Positions 29,988 through 37,832 of a stretch of DNA of 64,000 nt are shown here, piece after piece (positions within the stretch are counted from its first letter, which is position 1; every line of letters starts with the position of its first letter). The notes beneath the pieces are model-generated. The model saw only the letters and a list, made by a program, of their open reading frames with translations. It was not told the origin of the DNA and made no database searches. The position numbers and the translations under genes are program-made. The stretch is from Clostridium aceticum (GTDB lineage Bacteria; Bacillota; Clostridia; Peptostreptococcales; Natronincolaceae): positions 1,293,418-1,357,417 of the forward strand of contig NZ_CP009687.1 in NCBI RefSeq assembly GCF_001042715.1. The letters run 5' to 3'.

Positions 29988-32111
29988 TTGATCATTAAAG
30001 AAAAAATCGTTGAGTTTATGAAAACTTCAGCCTATAATCCAATGCTAGAGGAGGAATTGCTGGAGGTCTTAGAGATAGGTACCAATCAAAAAACAATGTT
30101 TTCAAATCTACTAGAAGAAATGGTGGCAGAGGGCCTCATCATAAAAACCAGGAAAAAAAGATATGGGGTTCCAGAAAGAATGGGCCTTATTGTGGGAAGA
30201 CTTCAAGGCCATACCAAAGGTTTTGGATTTATTATATCTGATACAGTAGGGGTTGAGGATGTATTTATCCCCTCTAATTTAATGAATGGTGCTATGCATC
30301 AAGACCGGGTCATAGCAAGAGTCAATCAAATCAACACCAGTACTAAAAGAGCAGAAGGAGAAGTCATAAGAATACTGGTGCGGGCTAACAAAGAGATTGT
30401 GGGTACCTATGAGGATAGTAAAAGTTTTGGTTTTGTAGTACCAGATGATAACAAAATTAACGTAGATGTATTTATCTCCAAAGGCGATAAAAATGGTGCC
30501 AAACAAGGAGATAAAGTTGTCTGTGAGATTACAGAGTGGCCTGAAAAAAGGAGAAATCCTGAGGGGAAGGTTATAGAAATATTAGGAAATCAACATGACA
30601 CAGGAACAGATATTTTATCGATTATGAGAAAGTTTAAGTTAACACCAGAGTTTCCTGAGGAAGTAGAAAGAGAAATCGAAGGTGTTCCAGAAGTAGCTAC
30701 AGAAGAAGAAATAGCAAGAAGAAGAGATTTAAGAGACTTACAGATGGTTACCATTGACGGAGCAGATGCGAAAGACCTAGATGATGCTGTATCAGTAGAA
30801 GTACTTGACAACGGCAATTATAGACTTGGTGTGCATATCGCAGACGTAGCCCACTATGTTAGAGAAGGAAGCGAGTTGGATAAAGAAGCCCTGAAAAGAG
30901 CTACCAGCGTATACTTAGTGGATCGTGTTATTCCTATGCTCCCTAAGAAACTATCCAATGGCATATGTAGTTTAAATCCTAGGGTAGATCGACTGACTAT
31001 GTCGGTGCTGATGGAGATTGATCGAGATGGCAAGGTTGTGAGTCATGAGATTATGGAAAGTGTCATTAATATCAATGAGCGGATGATCTATGAAGATGTT
31101 TCGGATATATTGGAACATCAAGATAAGGCTCTTATTGAAAAGTATCAGCATGTGGTAGACGACTTTAAAAGAATGGAAGATTTGTCCAAGATTTTAAGGG
31201 AAAGAAGAGAAAGTCGTGGTGCCATCGACTTTGATTTTGATGAAGCAAAAGTAGTTTTAGATCCAAAAGGAAGACCTATTGATGTGAAAAAATATGAACG
31301 CAGGATTGCAAACCGCGTTATAGAAGAATTTATGTTGGTATGTAACGAAACCATAGCAGAGCATTTTTACTGGTTAAACAGTCCCTTTGTATATCGTGTT
31401 CATGAGGAACCCAACGTGGAGAGACTAGAGGAGTTTAACAAATTTGTCCATAACTTTGGTTATCACTTAAAGGGAATGGCCAATGAAATACATCCTAAAA
31501 TGCTTCAAGATCTTCTAAATAAAATAAAAGGTCAAAAAGAAGAAACTGTGATTAGTACTTTGATGTTACGATCACTGAAAAAAGCTAGATATACTTCAGA
31601 TAACCTAGGACACTTTGGTCTTGCAGCAAAATATTACTGTCATTTTACTTCTCCAATCAGAAGGTATCCTGATTTAGCGATTCATAGGATCATCAAAGAA
31701 CATTTGCAGGGAAAAATGACAGAAGATCGTCACCAAAAATTAAAAGCTGCAGCAGCTTATATATCAGAACAGTCTTCTTTAAGAGAAGCTATAGCAGATG
31801 AAGCAGAAAGAGAAACTGTAGACTTGAAAAAAGCAGAGTATATGGCACAGCGAGTTGGTGAAGTTTTTGAAGGGATTATATCTGGTGTAACTTCTTTTGG
31901 AATATTTGTTGAGCTGGATAACACTATAGAGGGTATGATTCGCCTCAGTTCTTTAGTAGATGATTACTATACCTATGACAGTGAAAAGCATCTCTTAATT
32001 GGAGAGAGAAAAAAGCGGATATTTAGAATAGGGGATGTAGTCACTATTGAAGTTGCTAGGGTAGATATTAAACAGAGGGAAATTGACTTTAGTTTGGTAG
32101 AGGAAGAGTAA
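29988..32111 (+). CDS. rnr: Ribonuclease R
   Basis: 707 aa from TTG 29988, with AGGAGG 7 nt upstream. Domains in order: winged helix (residues 1-70), two cold-shock/OB domains (KGFGFIISD near 75, KSFGFVVPDD near 145), RNB catalytic domain from about 240 with the metal-binding TIDGADAKDLDDAVSVE and later HFTSPIRRYPDLAIHR, and a C-terminal S1 domain (GEVFEGIISGVTSFGIFVEL). A processive 3'-5' exoribonuclease for structured RNA. In the secG-rnr-smpB-ssrA neighbourhood it joins trans-translation, where RNase R degrades non-stop mRNAs. Confidence 0.97.
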   Translation: MIIKEKIVEFMKTSAYNPMLEEELLEVLEIGTNQKTMFSNLLEEMVAEGLIIKTRKKRYGVPERMGLIVGRLQGHTKGFGFIISDTVGVEDVFIPSNLMNGAMHQDRVIARVNQINTSTKRAEGEVIRILVRANKEIVGTYEDSKSFGFVVPDDNKINVDVFISKGDKNGAKQGDKVVCEITEWPEKRRNPEGKVIEILGNQHDTGTDILSIMRKFKLTPEFPEEVEREIEGVPEVATEEEIARRRDLRDLQMVTIDGADAKDLDDAVSVEVLDNGNYRLGVHIADVAHYVREGSELDKEALKRATSVYLVDRVIPMLPKKLSNGICSLNPRVDRLTMSVLMEIDRDGKVVSHEIMESVININERMIYEDVSDILEHQDKALIEKYQHVVDDFKRMEDLSKILRERRESRGAIDFDFDEAKVVLDPKGRPIDVKKYERRIANRVIEEFMLVCNETIAEHFYWLNSPFVYRVHEEPNVERLEEFNKFVHNFGYHLKGMANEIHPKMLQDLLNKIKGQKEETVISTLMLRSLKKARYTSDNLGHFGLAAKYYCHFTSPIRRYPDLAIHRIIKEHLQGKMTEDRHQKLKAAAAYISEQSSLREAIADEAERETVDLKKAEYMAQRVGEVFEGIISGVTSFGIFVELDNTIEGMIRLSSLVDDYYTYDSEKHLLIGERKKRIFRIGDVVTIEVARVDIKQREIDFSLVEEE

Positions 32112-32128
32112 GGTTAATAATACTTCAA

Positions 32129-32164
32129 CCAATAGTAGACCACAGGAGTGTGGTCTATTATTGG
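32129..32164. terminator. Bidirectional terminator between rnr and the convergent TrkA-C gene
   Basis: CCAATAGTAGACCACA / TGTGGTCTATTATTGG stem of about 16 bp with one mismatch. It overlaps the stop codon of the minus-strand gene and lies 18 bp after the rnr stop. Confidence 0.75.
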
Positions 32165-32847
32165 TCAAAACGGTTGAATTTTTGACTTAGAATAAATTCA
32201 TTGATTTTCTCAACTTCACCATAAACTAAGACTTTGTCTCCTATGGCAAAAATAAAATCACTCTTAGGAAAATGGATGATATAAGAGCCTCGATCAATAT
32301 TTAAAACTTGAATATGATTTTCCTTTAATTTTGCTGTAACCAAGGAGGTACCCACTAAGCTATGACCTTCTTCGATAACAAAATCTACTACACCATACTC
32401 ATCATTTAGACGAAGAACCTCCTCCACTGATCTGTACTTGGAGTTTACCTTCATACGATGTCGTAGAAACTTTTCTAGAAAACTCTCAAACTTGTTTACT
32501 AGATATTTTCTTCTAACAAGAAACCTAATGATTAGTAAGCCTAAAGCCGAATATAAGAGAAAATACAGAAAAGCTTGTTGGGTTCTAAAAGCATTGACAA
32601 TAATACTGATCAAAATAGCCGCTCCCACATAGCTAATCAACATCAAACCCATAGCAATCTTCCTTCGAATAGGGTGTTGGGTAATCAGCTCTGACTCCCT
32701 AGTGGTGAAGCCTGTATGAGTGATGATGGATACCACCTGAAATCGAGCCTTCTCTATATCTAAACCAGTGACCTTTAGTGCAATAGATAAGATTTCTACA
32801 ATAAAGCCTAAAAAAATAAGGATAATAAAACCGTAGGTGACGGGCAT
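32158..32847 (-). CDS. Membrane protein with C-terminal TrkA-C (RCK-C) domain
   Basis: 229 aa. Helices at about 5-25, 65-85 and 90-110; between them KARFQVVSIITHTGFTTRESELITQHPIRRKIAM, a segment seen in this family. From about residue 150 the soluble part VDFVIEEGHSLVGTSLVTAKLKENHIQVLNIDRG...FAIGDKVLVYGEVEKINEF is a TrkA-C domain, which binds small ligands such as cyclic di-AMP or nucleotides in ion transport proteins. Likely a sensor or regulator of transport; the partner is not visible. GGGAGG lies 9 nt before the ATG. Convergent with rnr. Confidence 0.8.
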   Translation of the reverse strand: MPVTYGFIILIFLGFIVEILSIALKVTGLDIEKARFQVVSIITHTGFTTRESELITQHPIRRKIAMGLMLISYVGAAILISIIVNAFRTQQAFLYFLLYSALGLLIIRFLVRRKYLVNKFESFLEKFLRHRMKVNSKYRSVEEVLRLNDEYGVVDFVIEEGHSLVGTSLVTAKLKENHIQVLNIDRGSYIIHFPKSDFIFAIGDKVLVYGEVEKINEFILSQKFNRFDQ

Positions 32848-32958
32848 AAAGGACTACCTCCCTAAAATACTTTATTTATTATATACCCTTGACTTATAGG
32901 ATATAACTTTCTATGATTTTTATCAAGAAGAAATAATTGCTTTTCCAAAAACAACCTA

Positions 32959-32987
32959 TTGTCATGATATTATTGTTATGATATAAT
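32959..32987 (+). promoter_or_regulatory. Promoter of smpB (and possibly ssrA)
   Basis: TTGTCA (32959-32964), a 17-bp spacer and a perfect TATAAT (32982-32987), about 60 bp before smpB. Confidence 0.65.
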
Positions 32988-33045
32988 GAACATTCAGCAG
33001 TAAAGTTATTTACTGTTTTAAAAAATGATTAAAAGGGTGAAAGCC

Positions 33046-33513
33046 ATGAGCAAGGAAGGCCGAAAGGTTTTAGCCACCAATAACAAAGCAAGACACGATT
33101 ATTTTATAGAAGAAACCTACGAAGCTGGGATTGAACTGAAGGGTACAGAAGTAAAATCCATTCGCTTAGGAAAAATGAATATTCGTGATGGATATGCCAG
33201 AGTTGAAAACAGTGAAGTTTTCCTGTATAATGTGCATATAAGCCCTTATGAAAAGGGAAATATCTTTAACGTAGATCCCCTTAGAATAAGAAAGCTTTTG
33301 CTGCATAAAAGGGAAATACAAAAACTGATTGGGTATATTCAGCAGAAAGGTTTTACACTGGTTCCTTTAAGTGCATATTTAAGCAACGGAAGGGTAAAAA
33401 TAGCATTAGGAGTAGCTAGAGGTAAAGCACAATATGACAAACGCCAAGACATAGCCAAGAAAGACGCCGACAGAAGGATACAAAAAGTATTACGTGAAAG
33501 ACAAAAACAATAG
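33046..33513 (+). CDS. smpB: SsrA-binding protein SmpB
   Basis: 155 aa from ATG 33046 behind [71 protein letters not shown] is the conserved OB-fold, and the basic tail [30 protein letters not shown] enters the decoding centre. It escorts tmRNA to stalled ribosomes. The ssrA gene follows after 18 bp, an arrangement common in Firmicutes. Confidence 0.97.
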   Translation: MSKEGRKVLATNNKARHDYFIEETYEAGIELKGTEVKSIRLGKMNIRDGYARVENSEVFLYNVHISPYEKGNIFNVDPLRIRKLLLHKREIQKLIGYIQQKGFTLVPLSAYLSNGRVKIALGVARGKAQYDKRQDIAKKDADRRIQKVLRERQKQ

Positions 33514-33625
33514 TTTTTGTTCTATATATAAGGGGGCGTACAGGTTTCGACGGGGGTTTGGAGTCTTTAGTAGCGAGCCGTGTTTTGCTTGGTAACACGC
33601 CAAAAACTGGGCAATAAATATAAAC

Positions 33626-34148
33626 GCAAACGATAATTACGTTTTAGCAGCTTAGTAAAACTGCTCGTTTCTACTAGACCTCCCGCAGTCTAGCTAGAAA
33701 CGTCATCTTAGCGGGGAACGTCTTAAGGGATGCCTTGACCTTAAGTTGTATAATTAGGGCTGGTCGAATCTATAGTATGTTGCTGGACGATAGAGGAGAC
33801 GAGATCTAAAACAGTAACTACGCTCGTAGAAGCTGAAGGTAAAGGGCCTTCGGACAGGGGTTCGATTCAGAAAGAGTCGCCTTGTGGAGTGATCTACAAG
33901 TGAAAATCTGGCTTACATCGGTGAAACCGTAACGTAAAGACGACGGCAATACCGAGGGGTAAAGGGAGAAATCCCAAAGCCCTGTATCGACTCATAGGCT
34001 CCTAAATCGAAGGATATGGAGTACTAGGATGGAAGGAACAAAACAATAATTCGCCTTCTATAACACGCCAGAGAACTTTAAAAGAAGTTCAAGATATAGT
34101 CAGCACCATTGGAAACAATGGAATAAGGTGTCCCCTCGCCTCCACCAA
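33626..34148 (+). repeat. Direct repeat, left copy (ssrA tag to CCA end, with intron)
   Basis: This segment recurs at 51842-52414 with only scattered differences plus one length change inside the intron. Identity begins exactly at the first tag codon (GCAAACG; the preceding base is C here, A there) and ends at CCA. It is the left boundary of the 18.2-kb island. Confidence 0.93.
33867..34131 (+). ncRNA. Group I self-splicing intron in the ssrA T-loop
   Basis: Boundaries are set by three observations. The exon end CGAT plus the following T pairs with AGTCG (33875-33879), making P1 with the required U.G wobble at the splice site. The intron ends in G at 34131. Joining restores a 5-bp T-stem and 7-nt T-loop. 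Inside, the S element AAGATATAGTC (34092-34102) can pair as P7 with GACTCATA (33989-33996). At 265 nt it has no ORF, so no homing endonuclease. Group I introns at this tmRNA site have been reported in other Clostridia. Confidence 0.88.
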
Positions 34149-34153
34149 ATAAG
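34135..34153 (+). repeat. Candidate attachment core, left copy
   Basis: The 19-bp string CCTCGCCTCCACCAAATAA recurs exactly at 54219-54237. The copy at 52401 shares only the first 14 bases (to CCA). The tmRNA 3' end is a well-known integration site for tyrosine recombinases. Confidence 0.65.
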
Positions 34154-34175
34154 AACTTAATATTGATACAATCTA

Positions 34176-34202
34176 AAGCCCTTGATTTCAGGGGCTTTTA
34201 GT
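34176..34202 (+). terminator. Terminator of ssrA
   Basis: AAAGCCCTTGA / TCAGGGGCTTTT stem, 27 bp after the CCA end. Confidence 0.88.
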
Positions 34203-34662
34203 GTTTTCGAGGTAAATTTTGATAGTTGAAAAACAGAAAAAAGCTTCAATTACGCTAAATTGTTTGCACCGAAAATGCACCGAAATTTTTTTTTGGATTT
34301 ACGGTGCATACTTTTTAGCGTTAACATTTTGTGGGAATGTTTCCTCATATGAGCCGTGTGGAGTGTGTGGTAAGGATATATATAGGCTAAAAGTGAGGTA
34401 GTGGTTTCAAGAGGTGTAGAGGAGATATAGTCTTATTGAGGTTGTTGGTGTGTGTGGGGGATATATAGGGAATGAGGAAGGCATCTATCTTAGGATAGGT
34501 GCTTTTTTTGCCCTTACACTATTCTTAAAGGGAAGATATAGTAAGTGAACTATATGTTTTTAAAGGAAAATACAAAATTATGTTGAATTATAAATCAAAT
34601 AACTAATTAAAGATTTCGATTTTGTATAAAAATGCAAAATGATAATAATGGAGGTAAAGATA
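34203..34662. other. Island left-end non-coding stretch
   Basis: No convincing gene. A second terminator-like hairpin GCATCTATC / GATAGGTGC with TTTTTTT lies at 34481-34509, suggesting that a transcript once ended here (for instance from a lost gene). The repeated phrase GCACCGAAAATGCACCGAAA at about 34265-34286 is a short tandem duplication. An integrase gene would be expected here for an ssrA island but none is present. Confidence 0.5.
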
Positions 34663-35511
34663 ATGACTATTATATCTGATTCTGATGCAACTTTAGAATT
34701 ACAGAGAATTCTTCCCCAACATCAATCTGCAATAACACTTCTAAACACAACATTACAGAACCCTCAAGTTAGACAAATAACATGGTTAGATCTAGCATGT
34801 GGCAAAGGTCAAATTATATCGCAATTAAAAGAAAACTTATCTGATGAGAATCGAAAAAAAATTGTTTATGATGGATATGATATAAACGTGGGTTTTACAA
34901 AAGTAGCTTCTAGGATTGCTGGTAACTTAGATTTTAAGGATTATAATTTTAATCATGGTGATTTATCTAAGTTTACAAATATATTAGAACCCAGTCAAAA
35001 GTTTGATTTTATAACATGTACTAATGTTGCTCACGAATTACATCCAAACTGTTTTGTAACATTAGTTATAGAATCACTTAAAAGATTATCTGATATAGGG
35101 CAATTATTTATATATGATATGGAATCATTAATCAATCCAGAATTGGGTGCATTACCTTTAAAAGGCAATGAAATAAAGGACTTGTTAAATATTATTTTTG
35201 AATGTGTAGGAAGTCAGTATAAGGTGCATCCATCAGTTTGGATACATAAAACATGTAGAGGATGGTCTGTTGTAATTAATAGACCCCACCTAAATGTTTG
35301 TAATGGTGTATTTGATGACAAAAAGGAAGAAATAACAAATAGGGTTAAAGACAAAATTAGCAACATTTTAGAAATAAGATTCAATGAATGTTGTGAACTT
35401 TTAAATACTTTTACAATTTATGGTGCTGATACAGCTGAAGATGAACAGCTAAAGTTAGCAGCTTTGTATGAATTTTGGGCTATTTCCAATGCAAAGGAGG
35501 AGATAAAATGA
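34663..35511 (+). CDS. Class I SAM-dependent methyltransferase-like protein
   Basis: 282 aa from ATG 34663, 8 nt after GGAGG. Motif I is ITWLDLACGKGQIISQL (about residue 48), then YDGYDIN as motif II, and FDFITCTNVAHELHP in the motif IV position, followed by LFIYDMESL. The fold is that of class I methyltransferases. There is no NPPY/DPPY or PCQ motif, so it is not an obvious DNA methylase; a small molecule, nucleotide or protein target is more likely. Its stop overlaps the ATG of the next gene by four bases, so the two are translationally coupled. Target unknown. Confidence 0.72.
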   Translation: MTIISDSDATLELQRILPQHQSAITLLNTTLQNPQVRQITWLDLACGKGQIISQLKENLSDENRKKIVYDGYDINVGFTKVASRIAGNLDFKDYNFNHGDLSKFTNILEPSQKFDFITCTNVAHELHPNCFVTLVIESLKRLSDIGQLFIYDMESLINPELGALPLKGNEIKDLLNIIFECVGSQYKVHPSVWIHKTCRGWSVVINRPHLNVCNGVFDDKKEEITNRVKDKISNILEIRFNECCELLNTFTIYGADTAEDEQLKLAALYEFWAISNAKEEIK

Positions 35512-36323
35512 ATAAAATTTATATATCATATTCCTCTAATTGTATAGAGATTGAACACCTAACAAGTCGAATATATGATTATTATATTGATACAAATATA
35601 AAAATATTAAAAAAAGAATTTGATAAGTCATCAGAAAGTACATTCTCATCTTCAACAGTATTAATTGATGGTTGTGATCTTTTTATTTGTTTTATTGATA
35701 AAAGAGATTCAGAAATTATGTTTGAATTGGGCTATGCACTAGGTAAAAATAAAAAGATTATTCTAATAGGTGACTATAGAGATATTCCTTATGACTTGAA
35801 AAATTTAACATATATTAGACAAAGTGAAGATATAAATGTAATTTTATTTAATATTGAAAGATATTTAAGCTTATCGGAAGTGAAGAATGAAGACTTCTCT
35901 AATCCAAATGAACATTCAATAATATTGGAAAGAGCAGTACGGGAACCAAACTATTTGGATAGTATTGATCCAATTCAATTTGAAAAATTAGTTTATAATT
36001 TATTTTGTTCCAATGGGTTAAATGTTGAGATGAATACAAACTACAGAGATTCTGGGTATGATTTTATGTTATATACGCCAACAGGGAAAAGAATTATGAT
36101 AGAGGTTAAGAAATATAGGACTACTTCAAAAGTTTCAATTTCAACTATTAGACAGTTAGTGGGCTCGATGGTAATAGAGCATATAGATGCTGGTGTTATT
36201 ATTACTAGTGGACAGTATACTAACTCGGTATCACACTTTATAAACGGAATTGAACAAGAAGTACATCTTTGGACAATTGACAATCTTATTGACATACATG
36301 AAAGTATACAGAAATTAATGTGA
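35508..36323 (+). CDS. TIR-like / deoxyribosyltransferase-like domain fused to Mrr-type restriction endonuclease
   Basis: 271 aa. N-terminal half: KIYISYSS, then IDGCDLFICFIDKRDSEIMFELGYALGKNKKIILIGD, the layout of TIR and nucleoside 2-deoxyribosyltransferase-like domains, with the Glu of FELGYA in the catalytic position. C-terminal half: LDSIDPIQFEKLVYNLFCSNG...RDSGYDFMLYTPTGKRIMIEVKKY, an Mrr_cat-like PD-(D/E)xK nuclease with D...ExK, ending VGVIITSG-like VIITSGQYT. Start ATG 35508 follows AAGGAGGAG. The pairing of an NAD/nucleotide-type domain with a nuclease, coupled to a methyltransferase, suggests a two-gene defence module. That role is inference. Confidence 0.72.
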   Translation: MNKIYISYSSNCIEIEHLTSRIYDYYIDTNIKILKKEFDKSSESTFSSSTVLIDGCDLFICFIDKRDSEIMFELGYALGKNKKIILIGDYRDIPYDLKNLTYIRQSEDINVILFNIERYLSLSEVKNEDFSNPNEHSIILERAVREPNYLDSIDPIQFEKLVYNLFCSNGLNVEMNTNYRDSGYDFMLYTPTGKRIMIEVKKYRTTSKVSISTIRQLVGSMVIEHIDAGVIITSGQYTNSVSHFINGIEQEVHLWTIDNLIDIHESIQKLM

Positions 36324-36584
36324 GCATTTGAACATCCAACATGTTGACTTTAATAATAGGGATGATTAAATTGGTTAAAAAAAGGATAAAGCTGTGTTGT
36401 ACAGGGGTCGATCCGCTAGTTTTCATTTAATTAGAAGTTCACAATATAGGGGTAACTGGTAGAGTGGGTGGTATAAAATATTTAAATTACTTTGTTGGAA
36501 TATAGAGGGAAATGGTGGATTGGTGTTGAATAGCTTAAGAAATTTAATAAGCTTATCAAGAAATTAATTAAGAGAGGTGATTTT

Positions 36585-36755
36585 ATGAGTTCAGGCTGGG
36601 AATTAGATGACGAGAGACAAGAAGAAATAGGTAAATGTAAATGTGGAGAAGGGAAAGTCGTTCGTATCACAGAATATTATAGTAGTACTAAACCTCCTTT
36701 AAGAACAAAAGAAAACACTTATACAAAAACATACTGTAAGAAATGCAAGGAATAA
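36585..36755 (+). CDS. Small zinc-ribbon-like protein
   Basis: 56 aa, below common ORF cut-offs. ATG 36585 follows AGAGAGGTGA. The protein starts SSGWELDDERQEEIGKCKCGEGKV and ends YTKTYCKKCKE, so a CxC and a CxxC pair lie about 30 residues apart and could bind one zinc. Nothing else is recognisable. It stands alone between the TIR-Mrr gene and a terminator at 36897. Codon use looks normal for the region, and the ribosome site makes a real gene likely. Confidence 0.6.
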   Translation: MSSGWELDDERQEEIGKCKCGEGKVVRITEYYSSTKPPLRTKENTYTKTYCKKCKE

Positions 36756-36896
36756 AAGTTAGTGTTATCTGTCTGGGACACATTTAAAGAAAGAATATAC
36801 CCAATCAATTTGTAGAAATAATCACATAAAGGTCAATCTCTGTATTGATATGCTCCCTTCCACGAAGACAGCGGAAATAATAAGAAATCAATTAAG

Positions 36897-36946
36897 CGAC
36901 TAGACCCCGATATTCTTTTGGGCTCTGGTCGTTTTGTTTTTTTTTT
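36897..36946 (+). terminator. Terminator in island, downstream of the zinc-ribbon gene
   Basis: CGACTAGACCC and GGGCTCTGGTCG form a stem around a 12-base loop, followed by a long run of T (GTTTTGTTTTTTTTTT). The rest of 36756-37234 shows no gene; 36960-37230 may include the left end of an IS21-type element. Confidence 0.88.
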
Positions 36947-37234
36947 GCCTTTGGTAAGAATTAATTTCTGTATTGATTTCTAGGGTTGTTTGGGGGATGA
37001 AGAGTAAATTTGTATTAATTGTTAATAGTACTATGAACAATTACAGTGATGAAACATATATCAAGAGGTAAGTACTTTTATTTTGTATTATTTTGTTTTT
37101 GGTAGAATAGAAACCAAGCACAGCGGAAGTTAAAAATCCCTGCAAAAAATGGAAGAACTCCATTGCAAGCACCCCTAAAAAATACTATCCTTTTTAGTGA
37201 CCAAACTGAAAAGGGGAATAAGGAGATGCTAACA

Positions 37235-37522
37235 ATGGAGCAAATATATCGTATCAAATATTTGAAGAAATTTGAAGGGAAAAGTTTAAGAAAAATAGCA
37301 AATATTACAGGACATGACTTTGAAACCGTAAAAAAGTACGTTGAGCAGGATAACTTCAACATAGAAATTCGGCCTAAACAAATCAGATCTGGCAAACTTT
37401 CGCCATATAGGGACTTAGTAATTAAGTGGTTAACCGATGACATAAGGGCACCTCATAAGCAGCGCCATACTGCTAAAAGGGTATACATCATTTTACAGTA
37501 TAGATTTATAGTTTTAACTTAA
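37235..37522 (+). pseudogene. IS21-family transposase (IstA), N-terminal remnant
   Basis: 95 aa from ATG 37235 behind AAGGAG. It reads YRIKYLKKFEGKSLRKIANITGHDFETVKKYVEQ, an HTH of the IstA type, followed by SPYRDLVIKWLTDDIRAPHKQRHTAKRVYIILQ, then runs into unrelated sequence and stops. IstA proteins are around 400-500 aa with a DDE core that is missing here, and there is no istB. A dead insertion fragment inside the island. Confidence 0.8.
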
Positions 37523-37528
37523 AAAAGG

Positions 37529-37560
37529 AATAGACGGACCAACCCCGTCTATTTTTCTTT
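37529..37560 (+). terminator. Terminator after the IS21 remnant
   Basis: AATAGACGG / CCGTCTATT with TTTTCTTT tail. Confidence 0.75.
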
Positions 37561-37625
37561 CTATAGAGGAATTGTAGTACTTATACAGAAATAAATATTA
37601 TACTTTATAGAATAGGAGGCAATTT

Positions 37626-37805
37626 ATAATCTTAATTCCTCTACTAGAAGTTATTAGCATCATAAGCACAATCTTAATATTAGTTTTAGGATTAGGTATT
37701 ATATACCTAGTCATCAAAGCTGACGGCGCAGTCGATAAGGTTAGGCAAGCAACGCTGGCGTCGCAGAAGGATCAAACTAAAAAAGCAAACAATAAAATGA
37801 ATTAA
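37626..37805 (+). CDS. Putative small single-pass membrane protein with non-standard start
   Basis: An open frame of 59 codons begins at ATA 37626, six bases after a perfect AGGAGG; no ATG, GTG or TTG exists in frame near it. It encodes a hydrophobic helix (ILIPLLEVISIISTILILVLGLGIIYLVI) and a basic, Gln/Lys-rich tail ending KKANNKMN. It lies 27 bp before drmA. Either a real small gene using AUA, or a decayed gene that lost its start. Function unknown. Confidence 0.4.
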   Translation: MILIPLLEVISIISTILILVLGLGIIYLVIKADGAVDKVRQATLASQKDQTKKANNKMN

Positions 37806-37832
37806 TATCATATAAATAAGGGGGGAAATCTC

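Larger units (their letters stand above)
33532..34148 (+). ncRNA. ssrA: Transfer-messenger RNA, interrupted by a group I intron in the T-loop
   Basis: The 5' end GGGGGCG pairs with CGCCTCC just before ACCA to form the acceptor stem. GGTTTCGACGGGG marks the D-like region. The tag frame starts at 33626, GCA AAC GAT AAT TAC GTT TTA GCA GCT TAG, giving ANDNYVLAA. The mature T-arm forms only after removing 33867-34131: AGGGG-TTCGATT-CCCCT. Trans-translation rescues stalled ribosomes and tags proteins for proteolysis. An identical tag and 3' part recur at 51842. Gene length including the intron is about 617 nt; spliced about 352 nt. Confidence 0.95.

Noticed and set aside
34219-34401. 60-codon ORF downstream of ssrA
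   Set aside because: No ribosome site, odd composition (poly-Phe from a T-run) and no recognisable domain; probably chance.
34663-35511. Methyltransferase-like gene as the DISARM DNA methylase (DrmM)
   Set aside because: Lacks N6-adenine or C5-cytosine methylase motifs, is short, is coupled to a different gene, and is separated from drmA by terminators and an IS remnant.
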